Assembly: GCA_045636165.1 (NCBI GenBank)
Contig: JAZTWZ010000008.1
Span: forward strand, 1-5,242
DNA: 5,242 nucleotides
Reading direction: 5' to 3'
Source of the DNA: SIG480 sp045636165
Lineage (GTDB): Bacteria > Bacillota > Clostridia > Oscillospirales > JAAYXM01
The notes beneath the pieces are model-generated. The model saw only the letters and a program-made list of their open reading frames with translations, had not been told where the DNA came from and searched no databases. The stretch's first letter is position 1. Every line of letters begins with the position of its first letter. Both the position numbers and the translations under genes were made by a program. This document shows positions 1 through 5,242 of the stretch, piece after piece.

Positions 1-59
1 TTTTGTCGCTGGCAAAAAGCGCAAAAAAGACGATTTTCAGCGAATTGCAAAAGAGATAA
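1..59 (+). CDS. Possible 3' end of an upstream gene (partial, unidentified)
   Basis: Reading from position 3, this strand gives an open frame of 18 codons ending in LSLAKSAKKTIFSELQKR, with a TAA stop at 57-59. The stop abuts the left arm of the terminator hairpin at 60, which is the usual arrangement at the end of a gene. The tail is basic and too short to assign to a family. The frame starting at position 2 is also open, but it runs through the whole terminator and stops only at 131-133, so I judge it less likely. The call rests on stop placement alone; the segment could instead be untranslated 3' sequence. Confidence 0.35.
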   Translation, partial: LSLAKSAKKTIFSELQKR

Positions 60-107
60 AAAATTCCGCTTTTTTAGCATTAAAAAAGCGGAATTTTCTT
101 ATTATTT
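60..107 (+). terminator. Rho-independent terminator closing the upstream transcription unit
   Basis: A near-perfect inverted repeat pairs 60-76 with 81-97 (17 bp, core CCGC/GCGG flanked by T6/A6) around a 4-nt GCAT loop. It is followed by a T-rich tail, TTTTCTTATTATT. The left arm is preceded by A residues, so the hairpin could also stop transcription arriving from the opposite strand. It separates whatever lies to the left from the operon starting at about 146. Confidence 0.85.
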
Positions 108-110
108 ATA

Positions 111-139
111 TTGTGTTTTTTTTGGTTTTATAATATAAT
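111..139 (+). promoter_or_regulatory. Sigma-A-type promoter for the five-gene operon
   Basis: A perfect -10 box TATAAT lies at 134-139, with a weak -35 match TTGTGT at 111-116 (3 of 6 consensus bases, TTG conserved) and a 17-nt spacer. A second, overlapping TATAAT lies at 129-134. The predicted transcription start is near 146, giving a leader of about 48 nt before the ATG at 194. The spacer contains a run of eight T (116-123). This is the only convincing promoter seen ahead of the first gene, and no terminator interrupts the genes that follow. The -35 assignment is less certain than the -10. Confidence 0.65.
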
Positions 140-168
140 TATTGTTGATAGATTATATTCAAAATCAA

Positions 169-180
169 GGGAAGGGGAGG
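169..180 (+). promoter_or_regulatory. Purine-rich ribosome binding site at unusually long spacing
   Basis: A purine run ending in GGGGAGG (174-180) precedes the lipoprotein ATG at 194 by 13 nt, longer than the common 5-10 nt. No other start fits: in the same frame upstream there is no ATG, GTG or TTG before the TAG at 149-151, and a later start would remove the signal peptide. The start at 194 is therefore retained despite the spacing. Confidence 0.6.
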
Positions 181-193
181 CTGTTCAAGTATC

Positions 194-1507
194 ATGAAAA
201 AGGCGTTTGTTTTAGCATTATTACTGGTTCTTATATTCGCAGGCTGTGGGGAAGATACGCAGTCGGATATTTTTGCTCTTCCCGAGATGCCCGAAACGCA
301 GGGCGCGCTTCTTGAAACGGTTGAGCAGGTGCGTCTTGAGGGGTTTGAATATGCAGAGCCGCGCTCGGGATTCAACCGCTATCCAGTGCAGCTTGTTGAC
401 CTTGACGGAGACGGCGAGGATGAGGGCATCGTTTTCCTCCGCAATGTTGTCGATTCGTACAAGACATATATATACATCTTCGAACAGTCGCAGTCAGTTT
501 TCACGCTGTTTGATGTAATTGAGGGTAACGAGAACGAGATATATACCGTTTCGTATTCCAAGATGCTTGAGGGCGAGGGCTATGAGCTCATCGTCAAGTG
601 GGGAACGGATGACGAGCGAAGCCACGATGTCACGGCGTACAGCCTCGGATATGACGGAATGGAAAAGACTCTCGATATCGAAGCGAATCAGTTTTCTGTC
701 AGCGACATAAGCGGTGACGGCAAGAATGAACTTCTCGCTGTTACAAAGCGCGACGGCAGAGCTTGGGCAGATATATATTCCGAAGAGGATGAGAAAATCA
801 GAAAGATTGGCTCCGTTGAACTCTCAAAACACGAGGGCAAGGTTATAAGAATTCTCAGCGGAAAGGTTTTCGGTGAGGTAAGCGGTGCGTTTATCGAGAG
901 AGAATCAGATAAGGGAATAATAACCGATATAGTTATCTGTGAAGACGGAAAGTATATAAACCTTCTTGCGAACGGTGATATATGCGGCGTAAGTGCGCTC
1001 TGTACCGATGTAAACGACGACGGCACAATTGAGCTACCGAAAGAGACGGAAGATGACGGAAAGACTTCCACCGACAGAACATATTTCTGGAGAAGTGCAG
1101 ATAAGAGCGGAGTATTACTTACACGCGCGTTTACTTATCACTCTTTCTCGGATAACTGGTATTTCTCAATGCCTGTTTCCTGGGGCAAAACAGTTTTCGT
1201 AAAGAGAGTCCCGATAGGTACGCAGAGAGTAAAGATAAGCTTCTTTACAAGAGAAAAAATCGGAACGGCTGATGAGGAAATCTATGTCGAAGCTCCTCTC
1301 TTCAACATCTATGTGTTGAAAGACGGAAGCAAAAAGGCTTTCGCGTCTGACCAAAGCAAGGTTATAATCTCTGAACGAGAGAATGTGACTTTTGCAGGAG
1401 AGATAATCGCCACTGAATACCTAGGTTATACGATAGATGCAGACTTTTTCAAGACAGCGTTCAAGAACAGAAAGAGCGACTGGGCATCTGAAATATTATT
1501 TGCATAG
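194..1507 (+). CDS. Secreted lipoprotein with VCBS/FG-GAP-like calcium-loop motifs
   Basis: This is a predicted membrane-anchored extracellular lipoprotein of 437 residues with no known reaction. The N-terminus has Lys2-Lys3, a hydrophobic stretch at about 4-16, and a lipobox-like FAGC with Cys18 as the likely lipidated residue; Phe at -3 is slightly atypical. Three short acidic motifs resemble the calcium-binding loops of VCBS/FG-GAP repeats: DLDGDGEDEG (69-78), DISGDGKNEL (171-180) and DVNDDGTIEL (272-281). A degenerate copy without the Asp ladder, LEGEGYELIV, lies at 125-134. The spacing of about 100 residues fits the blades of an incomplete beta-propeller. The C-terminal third (about 297-437) is rich in alternating hydrophobic residues and lacks these motifs. 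It is the first gene after the promoter, and its stop overlaps the ribosome binding site of the response regulator, so it probably belongs functionally with the two-component system, perhaps as an accessory that binds a ligand or the kinase. The lipoprotein and repeat calls are well supported; the role is inference. Confidence 0.85.
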   Translation: MKKAFVLALLLVLIFAGCGEDTQSDIFALPEMPETQGALLETVEQVRLEGFEYAEPRSGFNRYPVQLVDLDGDGEDEGIVFLRNVVDSYKTYIYIFEQSQSVFTLFDVIEGNENEIYTVSYSKMLEGEGYELIVKWGTDDERSHDVTAYSLGYDGMEKTLDIEANQFSVSDISGDGKNELLAVTKRDGRAWADIYSEEDEKIRKIGSVELSKHEGKVIRILSGKVFGEVSGAFIERESDKGIITDIVICEDGKYINLLANGDICGVSALCTDVNDDGTIELPKETEDDGKTSTDRTYFWRSADKSGVLLTRAFTYHSFSDNWYFSMPVSWGKTVFVKRVPIGTQRVKISFFTREKIGTADEEIYVEAPLFNIYVLKDGSKKAFASDQSKVIISERENVTFAGEIIATEYLGYTIDADFFKTAFKNRKSDWASEILFA

Positions 1508-1511
1508 GAGG
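1506..1511 (+). promoter_or_regulatory. Ribosome binding site deciding the response regulator start
   Basis: AGGAGG at 1506-1511 is a full Shine-Dalgarno core. It shares its first two bases with the TAG stop of the lipoprotein gene (1505-1507). The GTG at 1519 is 7 nt downstream, which is ideal, whereas the in-frame TTG at 1516 is only 4 nt away. GTG is therefore preferred. The overlap suggests translational coupling with the gene before it. Confidence 0.8.
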
Positions 1512-1518
1512 TTTTTTG

Positions 1519-2214
1519 GTGAGTACGAAGAAAAAGATCCTTGTTGTTGAAGATGAAGACAGCATAAGAAGCTTTATAGTTATAAATTTAAGCCGTGCAG
1601 GCTATGAGGTCTGCGAGGCAGGCTCGGGAGAGGATGCGCTCGCGGTTCTTGAGAATGAGCCGGGTATAGGCGTTGCACTTCTTGACCTTATGCTTCCGGG
1701 AATTGACGGCTTTGAGGTGTGCAAAAGAATCAGAACAAAAGGATCCAAAATCGGAATCATTATGCTTACTGCCAGAACGCAGGAGGTTGACCGCGTTACA
1801 GGGCTTATGACGGGTGCGGACGACTATGTGACAAAGCCGTTTTCTCCGACAGAGCTCATAGCGAGAATCGATGCGCTCTACCGCAGACTTGACGGTGTTA
1901 TTGGCGAGGACAGCGAGAAGATAACAAGCGGTCCGTTTGAGCTCAATACGAGAAACCGTACTCTTGACAAAAACGGAAAGAGAATTCGCCTTACCCAGGT
2001 TGAATATACGATAATGAGACATTTCCTCGAAAACCCCGACCGCGCGATTTCGCGCGAGGATATGCTTACTGCAGTCTGGGGTAATGACTATGACGGCGAG
2101 CTTAAGATAGTTGATGTAAACATCCGCCGTCTGCGAATCAAGATTGAAGACGACCCTGCACTTCCCGGTTACATTCAGACCGTGTGGGGCTTCGGATATA
2201 AATGGAATTCATAG
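1519..2214 (+). CDS. OmpR/PhoB-family response regulator
   Basis: This is a cytoplasmic DNA-binding regulator of 231 residues, the normal family length, and the likely partner of the histidine kinase encoded next. Numbered from the GTG start, the receiver domain covers about 6-123. It has ILVVEDE with the metal-binding pair Glu11-Asp12, the phospho-acceptor Asp56 in LLDLMLPG, Thr84 in MLTAR and Lys106 in TKPF, so all the residues needed for phosphorylation switching are present. After a linker (about 124-136), a winged-helix output domain fills about 137-230. Its recognition helix is near VDVNIRRLRIKIE (198-210), and the C-terminal hairpin TVWGFGYKW (221-229) is typical of the family. A TTG one codon upstream (1516) is an alternative start and would add one residue. 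The gene follows the lipoprotein after 11 nt and precedes the kinase by 35 nt. The family is certain; which system it controls is not visible, and no specific symbol such as walR or phoP can be justified. Confidence 0.95.
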   Translation: MSTKKKILVVEDEDSIRSFIVINLSRAGYEVCEAGSGEDALAVLENEPGIGVALLDLMLPGIDGFEVCKRIRTKGSKIGIIMLTARTQEVDRVTGLMTGADDYVTKPFSPTELIARIDALYRRLDGVIGEDSEKITSGPFELNTRNRTLDKNGKRIRLTQVEYTIMRHFLENPDRAISREDMLTAVWGNDYDGELKIVDVNIRRLRIKIEDDPALPGYIQTVWGFGYKWNS

Positions 2215-2249
2215 AATAAGGGAGAACTTTTACGGAAAGGAGAAGGGAA

Positions 2250-3677
2250 ATGCAACGAAAGAATGGGCTTCGTCGTCGCTGGATGATTAACAATCTTTTA
2301 TATATCGCGTTGATAATTGCTGTTTGCGTAGTAGTGTTTTCAATAAGCGTTATGAATTATTACTATGTGAATATCCGAACAAGCCTTACCAACAGCGCGA
2401 ACATGAGTGCAGAGTATTTCAGCATTGACCTTGCCTCAAGCGTAGATTCGTTTTATTCAAACGCAAAGAGGCAGATAGCCTCCGTATCGAATAAAGACAA
2501 TATCGAAAAGCAGATTCTTTTCGCAAACGGAAGAATAGTAATGTCAACCTCAGGTCTCCCTGCAGGTATGATGCCGCAGAGCCCTGATATTGCCGAGGCG
2601 GTTGAAAAAAAGCAAACGGCAAACTTCGTCGGTCACGACGCCTACACGGGCGAGCGCATTATGAGCGTTTCAAGCCCTCTTATTTCGGGCGAGAGTGAGG
2701 TAATCGGCGTTGTCCGCAATGTTACGAGCCTTCAATATGTTGACAGAAGAATTCTCATCCAGACAGGTCTTGCAGGAATTATCGGACTCCTGATGCTGCT
2801 TATTGTTTTCTTTTCCAATAAGATGTTCCTTCGTTCAATCATCTCCCCGCTTCGCGAGGTTATAGACATTTCAAACAAGATTGCAGGCGGAAGCTACGGC
2901 GCTGTAATTGAAAAAAAGTACGACGACGAGGTCGGAGAGCTTGTTGATGCGATAAACGGTATGTCTGCCGAGATTGCGCGCGCGGAAAAGATTAAGAACG
3001 AGTTTATTTCTTCGGTTTCTCACGAGCTTCGAACTCCTCTTACGGCGATAATCGGTTGGGGCGAAACCCTTACAACCGTCGGTACGGAAAATGCCGAGGA
3101 GACGGGTAGAGGCGTTGAAATAATTTTAAAAGAAACGCGCCGTCTTTCAAAAATGGTTGAGGAGCTTCTCGACTTTGCGAGAATGGAAAACGGACGCTTC
3201 ACGCTCTATGTTGATACTGTTGATCTGAAGGCGGAGTTTGAGGAAACGCTCTTTATGTATGCAGAGACCTTCAGACGGGAAAAGGTTGAGGTTAACTATT
3301 CCCAGGACGATGATGACGATATCTTCATAAACGGTGATCGCGAGCGACTCAAGCAGGTGTTCTTCAATATAATCGACAACGCGATAAAGCACATTGGCGA
3401 GACTAAAAAACTTGACATAAGCCTTTTTCGCGAAGGTAAGCTTGCGCGCCTTGTTATCCGCGATTACGGCGAAGGAATCTCGGAAGAAGACTTGCCGTAT
3501 GTCAAGGTGAAGTTTTATAAGGGTAAATCAAAAGCAAGCGGCAACGGAATCGGGCTTGCCGTCAGCGATGAGATAGTAAAGCTTCACGGCGGAACTCTCG
3601 ATATTGAGAGTGCGCTTGGTGAGGGAACTACCGTTACGATAAGTCTTCCCGTAAAGGAAACGGAGAATAAAGAATGA
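2250..3677 (+). CDS. Membrane sensor histidine kinase, PhoR/WalK-like architecture
   Basis: This is a 475-residue transmembrane kinase that autophosphorylates on His and should pass phosphate to Asp56 of the regulator encoded just upstream. The order is: a basic N-terminus; TM1 at about 15-36; an extracytoplasmic sensor at about 40-168 with a PAS/Cache-like end (conserved-looking TGERIMSVSSPL at 133-144, then VIGVVRNVTSL at 151-161); TM2 at about 169-189; HAMP at about 190-243 with Pro200; HisKA with SVSHELRTPL and phospho-acceptor His258; and HATPase_c with the N-box DNAIKH (Asn377), G1 DYGEG (405-409), the F-box region around KFYKG (421-425) and G2 GNGIGL (431-436). All catalytic motifs are intact. 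A run of five Asp (353-357) precedes the N-box. The ATG is preceded at 7 nt by AAAGGAG (2236-2242). The stop TGA overlaps the ATG of the DUF1385 gene. The ligand is unknown; the neighbouring lipoprotein is a candidate partner on the outer face. Confidence 0.95.
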   Translation: MQRKNGLRRRWMINNLLYIALIIAVCVVVFSISVMNYYYVNIRTSLTNSANMSAEYFSIDLASSVDSFYSNAKRQIASVSNKDNIEKQILFANGRIVMSTSGLPAGMMPQSPDIAEAVEKKQTANFVGHDAYTGERIMSVSSPLISGESEVIGVVRNVTSLQYVDRRILIQTGLAGIIGLLMLLIVFFSNKMFLRSIISPLREVIDISNKIAGGSYGAVIEKKYDDEVGELVDAINGMSAEIARAEKIKNEFISSVSHELRTPLTAIIGWGETLTTVGTENAEETGRGVEIILKETRRLSKMVEELLDFARMENGRFTLYVDTVDLKAEFEETLFMYAETFRREKVEVNYSQDDDDDIFINGDRERLKQVFFNIIDNAIKHIGETKKLDISLFREGKLARLVIRDYGEGISEEDLPYVKVKFYKGKSKASGNGIGLAVSDEIVKLHGGTLDIESALGEGTTVTISLPVKETENKE

Positions 3678-4618
3678 GTGATATAAAAAGTTGCAAAAAG
3701 ACCACAATCGGCGGTCAGGCGTTGATTGAAGGAATAATGATGCTCGGTCCTAAAAAGGGCGCAATAGCGGTCAGAAAGCCGTCGGGCGAGATTGAAATAA
3801 AGATAGACGAAAAACCGCGTCTTGCAGATAAGTGTAAATTTTTCTCGCTTCCGTTTGTTCGCGGAGTAATTGGTCTTTTCGATTCGCTGAGAAGAGGCTT
3901 TGCGGCTCTTGAATATTCTTCATCGGTTGCGATGGAGGGAATCGAAGATGAAGAGTCAAAATTTGAGAAATGGCTCGAGTCAAAATTCGGAAGCAAGACA
4001 GTTGAAAAAATTATAATGGGAATCGCGATGGTTCTCGGTGTCGGACTTTCGGTTTTGCTTTTCGTATTTCTGCCCACACTTCTCGCAGGTTTTCTTGACG
4101 GAATAATCAAGTCAAATGCTCTGAGAAATATTCTCGAGGGCGTTTTCCGTATTTGCATCTTCCTTGCATATATGTTCGGAGTCTCAAGAATGAAGGATAT
4201 GCAGAGAGTCTTTTCTTATCACGGAGCAGAGCATAAAACAATCTTCTGTTACGAAGCAGGAAAAGAACTTACGCTAGAGAATGTAAAGAGCTTTTCAAAG
4301 GAGCATCCGCGCTGCGGAACAAGCTTTATGTTCTCGGTAATGATAATAAGCATTCTCGTCTTCTCGGTTGTCAGCTGGTCAAACCCGTTTGTGAGAATGG
4401 CGCTTCGCCTTATTCTCCTTCCGGTTGTTATGGGAATAAGCTATGAGGTCACCAGACTTCTCGGCAGATATGATAATCTGTTTACGCGCTTCTTCCGCGC
4501 ACCGGGGGTATGGTTTCAGAAGTTTACGACTTTTGAACCCGACGACGGAATGATCGAGGTCGCAATCGCAGCACTCACTGAGGTCATTCCCGAGGACGAG
4601 ACGGCTGATAAATGGTAA
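3674..4618 (+). CDS. DUF1385 family membrane protein (YqhQ-like)
   Basis: This is a 314-residue integral membrane protein of the DUF1385 family, to which Bacillus subtilis YqhQ belongs; I know of no established biochemical function. Family signatures are clear: GGQALIEGIMM (13-23), YHGAEHKTI (182-190), HPRCGTSF (211-218) and the C-terminal PGVWFQKFTT-EPDD segment (277-291). Hydrophobic stretches suggest about four membrane segments: roughly 112-140 (long, one or two passes), 154-171, 217-235 and 238-256. The invariant-looking His, Glu and Cys residues (His183, Glu186, His187, His211, Cys214) could form a metal or catalytic site, but this is inference. The length is normal for the family. The ATG overlaps the kinase TGA as ATGA, with GGAG (3662-3665) 8 nt upstream, so translation is probably coupled to the kinase. 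The gene lies 14 nt before prmC, a pairing common in Clostridia. Family membership is secure; function is open. Confidence 0.93.
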   Translation: MSDIKSCKKTTIGGQALIEGIMMLGPKKGAIAVRKPSGEIEIKIDEKPRLADKCKFFSLPFVRGVIGLFDSLRRGFAALEYSSSVAMEGIEDEESKFEKWLESKFGSKTVEKIIMGIAMVLGVGLSVLLFVFLPTLLAGFLDGIIKSNALRNILEGVFRICIFLAYMFGVSRMKDMQRVFSYHGAEHKTIFCYEAGKELTLENVKSFSKEHPRCGTSFMFSVMIISILVFSVVSWSNPFVRMALRLILLPVVMGISYEVTRLLGRYDNLFTRFFRAPGVWFQKFTTFEPDDGMIEVAIAALTEVIPEDETADKW

Positions 4619-4623
4619 AATTT

Positions 4624-4629
4624 AAAGGG
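4624..4629 (+). promoter_or_regulatory. Ribosome binding site of prmC, start ambiguous
   Basis: AAAGGG (4624-4629) is the only Shine-Dalgarno-like element in the gap after the DUF1385 gene. It stands 3 nt before an in-frame TTG (4633) and 12 nt before an in-frame GTG (4642), so neither spacing is ideal. An in-frame TAG at 4630-4632 limits the gene on the left, so no earlier start is possible. Confidence 0.5.
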
Positions 4630-4632
4630 TAG

Positions 4633-5242
4633 TTGAAGAAAGTGTTTACAACATACAATGATGTTTATCTGGATGTAAGGCGAAAGCTTGTTTCAGAAAA
4701 AATAAATATGCCGGAGCTTGAGGCGTTTGAGATTATCCGCTTCGTCACGGGCAAAAGCCGCGAGGAGTTTGTCCGCGATAAGTATCTTCACGCGTCTGCC
4801 GAGGTTGCTACGATGGCGGCATCAATCGCTCTTCGCAGATGCTCAGGTGAGCCGCTTGCATATATTCTCGGCGAGTGGGACTTTTACGGTTTTAACCTCA
4901 AGGTTACGCCAGATGTCCTCATTCCGCGCTCCGATACCGAGGCGCTTGTCGATTGTGCGCTACGCCGCGCAGATGGTCCGTTCAGGTTTCTTGACCTCGG
5001 CTGCGGAAGTGGCTGTGTCGGAATTGCGATAGGTGCTATGCGCGACGGATCGAGGGGTGTCCTTGCGGATATTTCCGATAACGCGCTTGCGGTCGCAAAA
5101 GAAAATGTATATAACGAGAAGCTTTCCTCGCGCCTTTTATGCGTGCAGGCAGATATGACTAAAGAACCTCCGCAGAATATCGGAAGCTTTGATGTTATAG
5201 TTTCAAACCCGCCGTATATCACAAATGCAGAGATGTTGGAGC
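4633..5242 (+). CDS. prmC: Release factor glutamine methyltransferase PrmC (5' part, cut by window end)
   Basis: PrmC (HemK) uses S-adenosylmethionine to methylate the glutamine of the GGQ motif in release factors RF1 and RF2, which improves peptide release at stop codons; it acts in the cytoplasm. About 203 residues are present of a protein usually near 280-290, so the C-terminal part of the methyltransferase fold is missing only because the window ends. From the TTG start, the helical N-terminal release-factor-binding domain covers about 1-75. The family linker follows, with PLAYILG (74-80), WDFYGF (82-87) and VLIPRSDTEALV (95-106). The Rossmann methyltransferase domain has motif I DLGCGSG (121-127), acidic Asp146 in LADIS, Asp174 in QADM, and the catalytic NPPY (192-195), which binds the substrate glutamine. 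The start is uncertain: TTG 4633 gives MKKVFTTYND and fits typical PrmC N-termini; GTG 4642 is three codons later. It is the last visible gene of the operon; in related genomes prfA often follows. Confidence 0.93.
   Translation, partial: MKKVFTTYNDVYLDVRRKLVSEKINMPELEAFEIIRFVTGKSREEFVRDKYLHASAEVATMAASIALRRCSGEPLAYILGEWDFYGFNLKVTPDVLIPRSDTEALVDCALRRADGPFRFLDLGCGSGCVGIAIGAMRDGSRGVLADISDNALAVAKENVYNEKLSSRLLCVQADMTKEPPQNIGSFDVIVSNPPYITNAEMLE

Noticed and set aside
688..1071. Open frame of 127 codons on the minus strand within the lipoprotein gene
   Set aside because: Ser/Pro/Phe-rich, low-complexity translation typical of the antisense of a coding gene, with no family motif. The plus-strand gene explains the region.
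1588..2022. Open frame of 144 codons on the minus strand within the response regulator
   Set aside because: It lies opposite the conserved receiver domain, and its translation shows no domain or signal.
2215..2249. Possible promoter or terminator between regulator and kinase
   Set aside because: The 35-nt gap contains only a purine-rich ribosome binding site; no -10/-35 pair, hairpin or T-tract is visible.
1519..3677. Naming the pair walRK or phoPR
   Set aside because: The architecture resembles both systems, but the hallmark neighbours (such as walHI) are absent, and family similarity alone does not justify a specific name.
3715..4158. Open frame of 147 codons on the minus strand within the DUF1385 gene
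   Set aside because: Antisense shadow of a gene with clear family motifs; its translation is Ser/Pro/Ile-rich with no recognizable domain.
4718..5032. Open frame of 104 codons on the plus strand in another frame of prmC
   Set aside because: Arg/Ser-rich shadow overlapping the conserved PrmC motifs, which are read in a different frame.
1..5242. CRISPR arrays, insertion sequences, tRNA or rRNA genes, riboswitches, phage genes
   Set aside because: No regularly spaced repeats, transposase motifs, terminal inverted repeats, cloverleaf sequences or leader structures beyond the upstream terminator were found.

Overview
The window looks like chromosomal DNA of a low-to-moderate GC Firmicute, most likely an anaerobic Clostridia member of the Oscillospiraceae/Ruminococcaceae type. 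This is inferred from the strong AGGAGG-type ribosome binding sites, the GTG and probable TTG starts, the AT-rich sigma-A-like promoter, and the pairing of a DUF1385 (YqhQ-like) membrane protein with prmC, a gene order known from many Clostridia. No phylogenetic placement was possible.

Layout: positions 1-59 probably hold the last codons of an upstream gene, closed by a strong rho-independent terminator (60-107). A promoter with a perfect TATAAT (111-139) then starts a tightly packed plus-strand operon of five genes that runs off the right edge: (1) a secreted lipoprotein with three calcium-loop-like DxDGDG motifs (194-1507); (2) an OmpR/PhoB-family response regulator (1519-2214); (3) a membrane sensor histidine kinase with an extracytoplasmic PAS-like domain, HAMP, HisKA and HATPase_c (2250-3677); (4) a DUF1385 membrane protein whose ATG overlaps the kinase stop codon (3674-4618); (5) the 5' part of prmC, the release-factor glutamine methyltransferase (4633 to the end). 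Gaps are 11, 35, -4 and 14 nt, and no terminator is visible between the genes, so they are probably cotranscribed.

How the genes may work together: the lipoprotein and the kinase sensor domain would both lie outside the membrane, so the lipoprotein may be an accessory or target of the two-component system. The regulator's DNA target cannot be read from this window. DUF1385 and prmC form a common clostridial pair linked to translation termination. Here a signalling module with its own promoter sits directly upstream and is translationally coupled to DUF1385, and this is the most interesting feature of the window. All protein families seen are known ones; I found no phage, CRISPR, transposon or RNA gene, and nothing that clearly qualifies as a new system.
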